The translations under genes and the position numbers were made by a program. A stretch of 10,761 nt of DNA from JAFGED01 sp964551295 (lineage in GTDB: Bacteria > Chloroflexota > Anaerolineae > B4-G1), in NCBI GenBank assembly GCA_964551295.1, contig CAZKDJ010000143.1, positions 1 to 10,761 on the forward strand. The letters are read 5' to 3'. The notes beneath the pieces were generated by a model that searched no databases, was not told the DNA's origin, and saw nothing but the letters and a program-made list of their open reading frames with translations. Positions 1 to 6,635 of this stretch are shown here, in pieces (the stretch's first letter is position 1; every line of letters starts with the position of its first letter).

Positions 1-244
1 CATCACTGGGACACGTGTCCATCTGATTCGGCTGAATCATGTGCTTGGCGTTCAGGTTAAAAATGTTGGGGGGATGCAACGTCTCGCCGTCAGGCTTGAT
101 CACGTTGCCGATCATATCGGGGTATCTTGTACTCAATAGCCGGACAATATCTCTAAAGGTAGTGTTCTCTTCCAACTCCAGCGATAGCTCCTTTACCCCT
201 GCCGCAATCCGGGAGAGGCCGAAGAGTTCCACATAGACATGCAT
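1..244 (-). CDS. MoaD/ThiS-like sulfur carrier protein (partial, C-terminus off window)
   Basis: The reading frame starts at ATG 244-242 and stays open to the window edge, giving 81 residues with no stop. The N-terminus (MHVYVELFGLSRIAAGVKEL) and the pattern that follows, an acidic 'LELEENTTFRDIV' stretch and a 'RYP' motif, match the ubiquitin-like beta-grasp fold of MoaD/ThiS proteins, which carry sulfur as a C-terminal Gly-Gly thiocarboxylate for molybdopterin, thiamine or related pathways. The visible end (PSD) fits the usual 'DGD' turn, so only the last strand and the Gly-Gly tail should be missing. It starts 4 bp after the stop of the zinc-ribbon gene, and an AAGGAG at 263-258 may be its ribosome site, although the 13-nt spacing is long. 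The two genes probably form one operon. The exact pathway, and whether the Gly-Gly tail is present, cannot be seen. Confidence 0.8.
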   Translation of the reverse strand, partial: MHVYVELFGLSRIAAGVKELSLELEENTTFRDIVRLLSTRYPDMIGNVIKPDGETLHPPNIFNLNAKHMIQPNQMDTCPSD

Positions 245-248
245 CCGC

Positions 249-623
249 TTATTCGCGCTCCTTGGCCGTCAGGTCTTTGAAAAAATCCAGAATCGTCCTT
301 TCTTTGTAATCCCTGAACTCACCGGCGTCGAAGAACACGCCGTAGCACGTGGGGCAGCTTTCGTACCAGATGTGAGGCTGTTCGGCGTCCACCATGCGTA
401 TCATAGATGTGTGACATACGGGGCATTCGATACTGCTAACCTCGTTATACGCCGCGCCTTCTTCAAGAGTGCCCACATCGATACGCTCCGAGCCCTCGAG
501 AGCCTTCAAGTGCTCTTGCTCCCGCAGATCAAACCAGAGCCCCTTGCAATTCGTACAGCGATTCACCTCGATCGACTCGTAAACCACCACTTCCATAGGG
601 GATTGACACTTTGGGCAAACCAT
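249..623 (-). CDS. Double zinc-ribbon protein, zf-TFIIB family
   Basis: This is a 124-residue soluble protein with two zinc ribbons. The first has CPKC at residues 3-6 and CTNC at 23-26; the second has CPVC at 67-70 and CPTC at 90-93. Each second knuckle is followed by a G-x-[WF]-F-D pattern (GLWFDL and GVFFDA) and then an acidic/aromatic segment, which is the signature of the zf-TFIIB Pfam family (small bacterial proteins of mostly unknown role, thought to bind nucleic acid or protein). The two ribbons look like an internal duplication joined by an acidic linker of about 40 residues. The ATG at 623 is supported by an AGGAGA at 637-632 with 8-nt spacing. It is the first gene after the promoter at 703-676 and is followed 4 bp later by a MoaD/ThiS-like gene. 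Family assignment is firm; function is unknown. Confidence 0.87.
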   Translation of the reverse strand: MVCPKCQSPMEVVVYESIEVNRCTNCKGLWFDLREQEHLKALEGSERIDVGTLEEGAAYNEVSSIECPVCHTSMIRMVDAEQPHIWYESCPTCYGVFFDAGEFRDYKERTILDFFKDLTAKERE

Positions 624-675
624 GACAATCTTCTCCTACGAGGCATTAGCGACCTGCTTAGTCACGCTAACTCTG

Positions 676-703
676 ATTATAGACAAGACGCGCAATTTGG
701 CAA
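676..703 (-). promoter_or_regulatory. Sigma-70-type promoter for the zinc-ribbon/MoaD-like pair
   Basis: Reading the minus strand, TTGCCA (703-698, five of six matches to the -35 consensus) is followed after 16 nt by a perfect TATAAT (681-676). Transcription would begin near 669, leaving about 45 nt of leader with an AGGAGA site before the ATG at 623. It separates this pair from the nuo block upstream. No convincing intrinsic terminator is visible after nuoN in 704-748, so some read-through is possible. Confidence 0.7.
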
Positions 704-748
704 ACCAGCACCGAGCCATCCACTATTATCGACGACGTGTGAAACCAG

Positions 749-2266
749 TCAGGGAACCGCCGAAACGAGCGCCTCGGCCGCCGCCTGGAACAACACCAGG
801 ATCGGATTGGCAAAGATCGACAAGGCAAACACACCGGTCACCGCGATCCCCAACGCAACCACCAGCGTCGGCGGAACAGCCAGGCGCCCTTCAGTTAGTG
901 GCGCAGCGACGAACAACACGCGCGCAATCTGCCACACGCAGGCCAGCGAGATGCCGCTGCTGACCACGCCGACGACGGCCAACCAGAGCAAACCCGCCTG
1001 TATCGCTGCCGAGAACAGGTACAACCTACCGACAAAGCCAGCCAGCGGCGGGACACCGACCAACGAAAGCAGACAGATGAGCAGCGGCCAGGCCAACTCT
1101 GGCGCGCGCCGGTGCATCCCGGCATAGTCATTGATTTCGTACGAGCCGGTGTGCTCGAACAAGGCCAGAACGGCAGCCAATGCCCCTAGGATGCTCAGTA
1201 CGTGGGCCGCCAACGCGAACAGCAAAGCGACCACGCCTCGTTCAGAAACGGCCACGATCTCGGCAAGCGGACGATCAGTCTGGGCGACGCCAAAGTGGAC
1301 CGTGATGCCAATCAATAGATAACCGAGTTGCGCAATACTGAGATAAGCCAAAAACCGCTTGACATTTCGTTGCCAAAGTGCGACGAGGTTTCCAACGAGC
1401 ATGGTGAACGAGGCCAACGCACTTAACAAGGTGCCAAAGTCGACATCGAGCGTCTGTACCCCTATCGGCAGCACGGCCACCAGCACGCGCGTCAGCCCGG
1501 CAAATCCCATCAGCGCAGGCGCTACCGTAAACAGCGCGACGACGGGCGCTGGCGTGCCCTGGCAGACGTCCGGCGCCCACTGGTGAAAGGGGACCAACGC
1601 CAGCTTGGCCCCAAATCCCGCCACCATCAAGACCAGCGGCGGCAGGAGCAGGGGCCTCAACCCAGCGCCCGATGCGCCCAAGGCAGCAGCGATAGTGGCC
1701 AAGTCAGTAGAGCCAGCCACGCCGTAGAACCACGACAGGCCATAGAGCATCATCGCCGAGGCGACCGTGCCGTACAGGAAATATTTCGCCGCCGCCTCGC
1801 CGGCGTGGGGATCAGCGTGCAGGTAGCCGATGATGATGTAGGAGACGACGCCAAACAGCTCAAAGGCCAGGACGATCACGACCAAGTCGCGCGCCGCGCC
1901 CACCAAGCAGATCGAGAGCGCCGCCAAGAGCAGCAGGGCGTAGAACGCCCCATTGTTGCGCCCGCGGCGCATGCGGATGGCCTCGCTGGCGATCAGGACG
2001 ACGAGCCCCGTCGCCAGCAGCGCCAGCGCTTTGACCACCAGCGCAAAGCCATCGCAGGCCAGCACTCCCAGCAGCCGCGCCTCGTGCCCCCACAGCGTGA
2101 CGACGCTGACGTATGCGCCGAGCAACCCCGCCAGAGCGACGTAAGACGTCCAGCGGCTGGCATCCCAATAAGGGCGCAGCCCATCCAACCCCAGGAGAAT
2201 CCCGCCCATCAGCAGGAGCACTAGCTCGGGGGAAAGTAGCCAGAGTGTCTGCTCGAAATAACCCAA
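749..2266 (-). CDS. nuoN: NADH-quinone oxidoreductase subunit N
   Basis: A 505-residue, highly hydrophobic protein of the antiporter-like (ND2/NuoN) family, one of three paralogous membrane subunits that move protons in complex I. Core motifs are clear: 'AFELFGVVSY' in helix 5, 'GFGAKLALVPFHQWAPDV' in helix 7, 'NVKRFLAYLSIAQLGY', and 'LVGVPPLAGF' in helix 12. By-eye alignment to E. coli NuoN keeps the helix-5 glutamate (E133, here E136) and the helix-7 lysine (K217, here K221). The helix-8 lysine K247 is replaced by A251 and the helix-12 lysine K395 by R414. The start is TTG at 2266-2264 with a GAGGGA-type ribosome site about 7 nt upstream and no better ATG near the expected N-terminus. It is the last gene of the nuo block, separated from nuoM by a 92-bp gap that holds a palindromic repeat. 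Confidence 0.93.
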   Translation of the reverse strand: MGYFEQTLWLLSPELVLLLMGGILLGLDGLRPYWDASRWTSYVALAGLLGAYVSVVTLWGHEARLLGVLACDGFALVVKALALLATGLVVLIASEAIRMRRGRNNGAFYALLLLAALSICLVGAARDLVVIVLAFELFGVVSYIIIGYLHADPHAGEAAAKYFLYGTVASAMMLYGLSWFYGVAGSTDLATIAAALGASGAGLRPLLLPPLVLMVAGFGAKLALVPFHQWAPDVCQGTPAPVVALFTVAPALMGFAGLTRVLVAVLPIGVQTLDVDFGTLLSALASFTMLVGNLVALWQRNVKRFLAYLSIAQLGYLLIGITVHFGVAQTDRPLAEIVAVSERGVVALLFALAAHVLSILGALAAVLALFEHTGSYEINDYAGMHRRAPELAWPLLICLLSLVGVPPLAGFVGRLYLFSAAIQAGLLWLAVVGVVSSGISLACVWQIARVLFVAAPLTEGRLAVPPTLVVALGIAVTGVFALSIFANPILVLFQAAAEALVSAVP

Positions 2267-2284
2267 CGGTATTCCCTCTGGCGC

Positions 2285-2358
2285 AAGACGTAAGGCGTAA
2301 AGACGTAAAACGTAAGGCTTCCATTACGCTTTACGCTTTACGTTTTACGTATCACGCA
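2285..2358. repeat. Palindromic array of 7-bp repeats between nuoM and nuoN
   Basis: The left arm (2285-2320) has units AAGACGT, AAGGCGT, AAAGACGT, AAAACGT and AAGGCTT. After a few bases the right arm (2324-2358) has TTACGCT, TTACGCT, TTACGTT, TTACGTA and TCACGCA, which are close to the reverse complement of the left units. The whole could fold into a long imperfect hairpin in the nuoM-nuoN transcript. It fills nearly all of the intergenic gap, and a sixth degenerate right-arm unit runs into the nuoM stop codon. Similar short-period intergenic repeats are known as REP-like elements; whether this one recurs in the genome cannot be seen here. Confidence 0.8.
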
Positions 2359-3930
2359 TCACAGTAATCCCTGCAACAGCGCCGTCAGCGCCGTGTTGAA
2401 CATATCCACCAACAGCGTGGGGTAGAGACCGAACACGACAATGACCACCACCAGCGGCCACACCGCCAGCATCTCCCATCCACGCATGTCCTGCAACTGG
2501 CCCCAGCGCGCTTCGTCCAGCTCGCCCAAAAAGATGTGCTGCACGATCTTCCACAGCGTATAGCCCGCCGAAAAGACGACGCCCAACATGCCGATGAAGG
2601 CAAAGATGGGAACCAAGCCCATCGTGCTCTTGAACACAAAGAACTCGCCCCAGAAGCCGATCAGTCCCGGCAACCCCAGCGCGGCGAACCCCGCCACCAG
2701 CATGAGACCATAGTAGTGGGGAATCCGCTTGGAAAACCCACCGAACGCCTTTAGGTCGTAGGTGCGCGTCCGCCGGTAGAGAATACCTGCCAGGAAAAAC
2801 AGGGCCGCGATGACCACGCCGTGGGCGAACATCTGCATCGCCGCACCGCTGAGGCCGGACGCCGCTGCGTTGAGGGTGGCATCCGGCTTGGGCGGCGCCT
2901 GCCCTTCGAGAACGGCTGCGCCACTTAGCAACGCGTAACCGACCGACGCTGCGCACACACCCAGCGTGACAAAGCCCATCTGCACCAGCGACATGAACGA
3001 GATCAGCCGCTTGAGATCCCACTGGGCCAGGCAGACCAACGCCCCGTAGACGATGCTCGCCACGGCAAGAGCAGGGAACACCCACACCTGTACAGTGAGA
3101 TAGTAGAACTGGTCAGGGAAAAGGGGCAGCGCCACGCGCATCAACCCATAGCCACCCGTGCTCAAGAAAACACTGGCCAGGACGACGCTGACCGGGGTCG
3201 ACGCCTCGCCATGTACGTCAGAGAGCCAGGTATGGAAGGGAAAAGAGGGCAGGCGGACGGCAAAGGCGAAAAACAGCCCGCCGAGGGCGATGCAAGCGTT
3301 GACGAAATATCGATCCGCGCCATAGGGCCGCTTCTGCGCCGCCTCCTGCATGTCAAAGGTCTCGACCTGGGCAAAGACGACCAAGATCACCAGCAGCATC
3401 GCCACACTGGCCAACAGATTGTAGAGAAAGAACTTGACCGCAGCACGCTCCCGTCCCCGCCCACCCCACACGCTGATGAGGAGCACCATAGGCAGCAGCC
3501 CCAGCACCCAGAACACGTAGAACAGCACCAGATCGCGGGCCAAAAAGACGCCAAACACACAGGTCTCGAGCAGCAGGAACAGAAAAAAGTACTCCTTGAC
3601 CCGCGTCGCCACCGTGCGCTCCGAGTAGAAAAGAGCCAGGGCGACCACCAGAGCGGCCATAGCGATCAGCGGCGCGCTGAGGCCATCCGCCTCCAGGTGG
3701 TAGCGCACCGAAAAGGCCGGGACCCACGCGTAATCCTCGACCGGAAGTTGGCCGCCCCCGCCGTTCGCCTGGGCCACCAACACCCAGACCGTGACCGAAA
3801 GTGCAAAAGCCGCCAGCGCAAAGATGACGCCCACCCGCTGAACCGTCTTGATGTTCTCCCGGGGAATGATCAGCAGCAGCAGCCCGGTCGCCAGTGGGAG
3901 GAACAGCATGACGCTAAGAATTGGAATCAT
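2359..3930 (-). CDS. nuoM: NADH-quinone oxidoreductase subunit M
   Basis: A 523-residue polytopic protein of the ND4/NuoM antiporter-like family in the complex I membrane arm. Family motifs: 'DLVLFYVFW' (helix 5), 'LPSFPFHTWLSDVHGEAST' (helix 7 and loop), 'STGGYGLMR' (helix 8), 'WDLKRLISFMSLVQMGF', 'MFAHGVVIAALFFLAGILY' and 'LPGLIGFWGEFFVF' (helix 12). The frame is open further upstream, but ATG 3930 is chosen because it gives the normal NuoM N-terminus (MIPILSVMLFLPLATG) and follows a strong GGAGGAGA ribosome site. Against E. coli numbering, E144 is V142, K234 is R226 and K265 is S257; the helix-12 glutamate E407 is kept as E429. A Pro/Ala-rich insertion at about residues 336-360 also stands out. 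It lies 73 bp after nuoL and 92 bp before nuoN. Confidence 0.95.
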   Translation of the reverse strand: MIPILSVMLFLPLATGLLLLIIPRENIKTVQRVGVIFALAAFALSVTVWVLVAQANGGGGQLPVEDYAWVPAFSVRYHLEADGLSAPLIAMAALVVALALFYSERTVATRVKEYFFLFLLLETCVFGVFLARDLVLFYVFWVLGLLPMVLLISVWGGRGRERAAVKFFLYNLLASVAMLLVILVVFAQVETFDMQEAAQKRPYGADRYFVNACIALGGLFFAFAVRLPSFPFHTWLSDVHGEASTPVSVVLASVFLSTGGYGLMRVALPLFPDQFYYLTVQVWVFPALAVASIVYGALVCLAQWDLKRLISFMSLVQMGFVTLGVCAASVGYALLSGAAVLEGQAPPKPDATLNAAASGLSGAAMQMFAHGVVIAALFFLAGILYRRTRTYDLKAFGGFSKRIPHYYGLMLVAGFAALGLPGLIGFWGEFFVFKSTMGLVPIFAFIGMLGVVFSAGYTLWKIVQHIFLGELDEARWGQLQDMRGWEMLAVWPLVVVIVVFGLYPTLLVDMFNTALTALLQGLL

Positions 3931-4003
3931 AACGGTTCTCCTCCGCCAGTTTGAAACCTTGTGCAGGTTGCATTTAGCCCACGCAAGGCTGGATACGTCA
4001 AGT

Positions 4004-6310
4004 TCACACAAATGTGAAAAGGATAAACATTGCCGTCAAAACCACCACGGCGATGGCAGCCAGACGCAAATAGCCCTGCACCTTGCCGGTCCGGGGCCGG
4101 AACCACAGGCCGCTCACCCTTACTACTCGGCCGACGCTCTTCACCACAAGATCAAGCCCCTTATCGATCACAGCACTCAGCCTCACCAGGGCCAGTGTAC
4201 CAGGTTTCGCCAGGTTGACCAGCCGGTCCAGCCACCGGTCGAGCAGGCCGGCGACGCGGGCCGGGTACCTGACCAAGTGCTGCAACTGGTCGGCCGGCGC
4301 ACCCAGCCGCACATCCACCCAGCCGGCGGCCTGGGCCACCGGCTCGGCCATGCGGTCGATGGGCCTGAAGAAAGGCGTCAGAATGCGTGCGTCCAGCCAA
4401 GCGAGAGCCAGTGAGGGCGCTCGACCGAGCCAACGGAGGGCACCGCTGACCAACCAATCCAGCATACCATCGCCGAACGCCAGCACTTGGCCCACCAAGA
4501 CACTGAGCTTGGCAAACCAATAGGTCAACTCACCGACATAGAGCGCGTTGCGCAGCAGATCGTAGAGCCAGCCCAGCCACATCGCGCGTATCAGCGACTC
4601 TATCTGGTCCACCCCGCCCGCCTGCGCAGGCGTCCAGGCATAGACCAGGAATCCCACGGCCAAACCCAACGCACTCACGGCGCTCCACAGTGCCATGGAC
4701 TCGCTGATGACGTATCCACCAGCCGATTGGAATGCCTCCCCGCGGACGCCCAAAAACACATCGAGGAAACTGGCACCGGAGACAGGGACACCGATCAGAC
4801 CGACCACCAGGACAAACAGGGTCAAGATCAGCGGCACGGCCATGGCGGGCGTGCTCTCGATGACGCGAGCGGCAGTGCGGCTGCGCGGCGCTCCCACAAA
4901 GATCAGGCCAAGCTGCCGCATCACGCCGAAGGACGTCACCGCAGCGATCAGGGCCAGCACCCAGAACACGGTCGGGTTGTTCGTATACGTCCAGGCCAGG
5001 ATCGCGTCCTTCGACCAGAACCCGGCGGTGAACAGCGGAAAGCCGACGAGGGAAGCCCCGCCGACCAAGAACATCAGCAGCGTAGCAGGCTGCCGCTCCC
5101 CCAGCCCGCCCATGTTAAACATGTCGTTGAGTTCAAAAGACTCGTCTTCGCCTTGACCCTGACGGCCGTGCTCCATACCGTACGTCACCGACCCGGCGGC
5201 CAGGAACAGCAACGTGTTCGACAGAACGCTCGTCACCAGGTGAAAGACACCCAGCACGTAGGCGCCCAAACCCAGCGCGGCAATGGCATAGCCCAGTTGG
5301 CCCATGGCAAAGAAGGACAGCGCGCGCCGCATGTCGCGCTGCGTCGCGGCGACGACCGCCGCAAAGACGGCGGTGAAAATTCCCACGACGGCCACGACGG
5401 TCAAGTCAAACCTGGGAATCACCAGGACGTCGGCCGCTGCGTCCAAGAGGGGAAAAGCTCGGATCAGCAGAAATGTCCCGGCAAAGGCCGTGGCGGTGTG
5501 GATAAGAGCCGAGGCCGGTGCCGGCGCCACGACCGCCTCCGGCAGCCAAACGTGAAATGGAAACTGGCCGCTCCTGACCATCGCCGCGCCAAAAAAGAGC
5601 AGGGCGACTACCGCCCCCACCGGGAACTGGGTGGACAAGAAGGGGATTTCGGCCAATGCTTGCAGCGTCTCTTGGCCAAAGACCCTGTCGTAGGTCAAAT
5701 AACCGGTGTGAAAGTGAAGCAGCCCTACCCCGAACAAGAGCAGCAGATCGCCCACCCCTGCTGTGAGAAACACCTTGAGCGCAGCCTCGCGGGCCGACCG
5801 TTGCTCGTGCCCCAGGCCGACCAGCAGATACGCGCAGGCGTCCATCATCACCCAAAAGACGAGAAAGAGCAGCAGATTGTCAAAGATCAAAAGCCCCAGC
5901 ACACAGGCGACCAAGAGGGACATCAGGGCAAAAAAGCTTCCCGCGTGCGGGTCGTCCTGCATGGCGCCCATGCTGTAGATAAAGATCACCAGACAGGCCA
6001 GCCCCAGCACCGCCAGCATCAGCGCGTTGAGCTGGTCGATATAGATGCGGATCAGGAACGTGTCTGCGCCGAGGGAGAACCACTCGCCGAACGTCGGCTT
6101 GAAGACCTCCGGCGATTGTCCGTCGATCACCACCAGCATATTGGCCAGGAACATAAAGACCGCTAATCCGGTAGAGATGAGGATGCTATAGATAGCGAGC
6201 TGTTGGCTCAGCGCGCGGCTGCGATGGGCAAACAAAGCAACGAGGACAAATACGAACAAGGGGCAGAATGGGATTAGCCAGGCGAGGTCAAAGATCGTGA
6301 TGCCGTCCAT
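4004..6310 (-). CDS. nuoL: NADH-quinone oxidoreductase subunit L, with enlarged C-terminus
   Basis: A 768-residue protein of the ND5/NuoL family, the distal antiporter-like subunit of complex I. Clear motifs include 'NLLLFLVFW' (helix 5), 'SGQFPFHVWLPEA' (helix 7), 'ALIHTATAF' (helix 8), 'RDMRRALSFFAMGQLGY', 'FPLFTAGFWSKDAIL' (helix 12) and the terminal 'TGKVQGY' plus last helix (748-768). ATG 6310 is chosen over the open upstream frame because it matches the family N-terminus and is preceded by TAGAGGG. Against E. coli, E144 is V154 (with D157 one turn on), K229 is R246, H338 is S361 and K342 is N365; H254 (H271), H334 (H357) and K399 (K434) remain. E. coli NuoL has about 613 residues. The excess lies between about 560 and 747 and is rich in amphipathic helices, where the lateral helix normally sits. 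It starts 14 bp after nuoK. Confidence 0.96.
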   Translation of the reverse strand: MDGITIFDLAWLIPFCPLFVFVLVALFAHRSRALSQQLAIYSILISTGLAVFMFLANMLVVIDGQSPEVFKPTFGEWFSLGADTFLIRIYIDQLNALMLAVLGLACLVIFIYSMGAMQDDPHAGSFFALMSLLVACVLGLLIFDNLLLFLVFWVMMDACAYLLVGLGHEQRSAREAALKVFLTAGVGDLLLLFGVGLLHFHTGYLTYDRVFGQETLQALAEIPFLSTQFPVGAVVALLFFGAAMVRSGQFPFHVWLPEAVVAPAPASALIHTATAFAGTFLLIRAFPLLDAAADVLVIPRFDLTVVAVVGIFTAVFAAVVAATQRDMRRALSFFAMGQLGYAIAALGLGAYVLGVFHLVTSVLSNTLLFLAAGSVTYGMEHGRQGQGEDESFELNDMFNMGGLGERQPATLLMFLVGGASLVGFPLFTAGFWSKDAILAWTYTNNPTVFWVLALIAAVTSFGVMRQLGLIFVGAPRSRTAARVIESTPAMAVPLILTLFVLVVGLIGVPVSGASFLDVFLGVRGEAFQSAGGYVISESMALWSAVSALGLAVGFLVYAWTPAQAGGVDQIESLIRAMWLGWLYDLLRNALYVGELTYWFAKLSVLVGQVLAFGDGMLDWLVSGALRWLGRAPSLALAWLDARILTPFFRPIDRMAEPVAQAAGWVDVRLGAPADQLQHLVRYPARVAGLLDRWLDRLVNLAKPGTLALVRLSAVIDKGLDLVVKSVGRVVRVSGLWFRPRTGKVQGYLRLAAIAVVVLTAMFILFTFV

Positions 6311-6324
6311 CGCGTACTTGCCCT

Positions 6325-6633
6325 CTACTCCTTCAGCGACTCTAGCTCGTCCACGACGGCCGTGCCCCGGCTGCGCCACAGGGCGACCGCCAGCGCCAAC
6401 CCCACCAGCACCTGCGCTGCGGTGACGAGAACGACGAACAGTGCGAACACCAAGCCGCCGGCCGTCTCGATCTCCACGTAGCGCCAGAAGGCGACCAGGT
6501 TGACGACTACCGCGTTGAGCATCAGCACGACGCCCATCAAGATGGTGACGGCGTTGCGCCGCGCCAGGACGGCGTACAGACCGACGCAGAACAATCCAGC
6601 GGCCAGGGCGAGGACCCACGACAGAGGCGCCAC
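6325..6633 (-). CDS. nuoK: NADH-quinone oxidoreductase subunit K
   Basis: A 102-residue, three-helix protein matching NuoK/ND4L in length and sequence: 'APLSWVLALAAGLFCVGLYAVLARRNAVTILMG', then 'LMLNAVVVNLVAF' and 'GLVFALFVVLVTAAQVLVGLALAVAL'. In the family, two membrane glutamates (E. coli E36 in helix 2, E72 in helix 3) link the quinone site to the antiporter-like subunits. Here the matching positions are V36 and Q74, so both are gone. The start is read as GTG 6633, which lies 8 nt after GGGGAGG. An alternative GTG at 6639 overlaps the nuoJ stop as GTGA and would add two residues, but it sits only 2 nt from the ribosome site. The stop is TAG at 6327-6325, 14 bp before nuoL. Confidence 0.93.
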   Translation of the reverse strand: MAPLSWVLALAAGLFCVGLYAVLARRNAVTILMGVVLMLNAVVVNLVAFWRYVEIETAGGLVFALFVVLVTAAQVLVGLALAVALWRSRGTAVVDELESLKE

Positions 6634-6635
6634 CG

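Noticed and set aside
39..236. Plus-strand open frame of 65 residues
   Set aside because: It is antisense to the MoaD/ThiS-like frame, which has clear family sequence.
1583..3954. Plus-strand open frames (1583-2224, 3211-3954) opposite nuoN and nuoM
   Set aside because: Both are shadows of the nuo genes with low-complexity Gln/His/Asp composition and no ribosome site of note.
3931..4003. Possible internal promoter before nuoM (TTGACG at 4000-3995)
   Set aside because: The best -10 candidate, TAAATG, is weak and 19 nt away; the evidence is not enough.
4003..4018. Inverted repeat TTCACA-CAAA-TGTGAA over the nuoL stop, considered as a CRP/FNR-type site
   Set aside because: The half-sites face the opposite way from the CRP consensus and lie inside the operon at the nuoL 3' end; it is only a 6-bp hairpin.
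4487..6166. Long plus-strand open frame of 559 residues antisense to nuoL
   Set aside because: It lies wholly inside nuoL, has a Gln/His/Arg-rich composition typical of antisense reading of GC-rich membrane genes, and shows no known domain.
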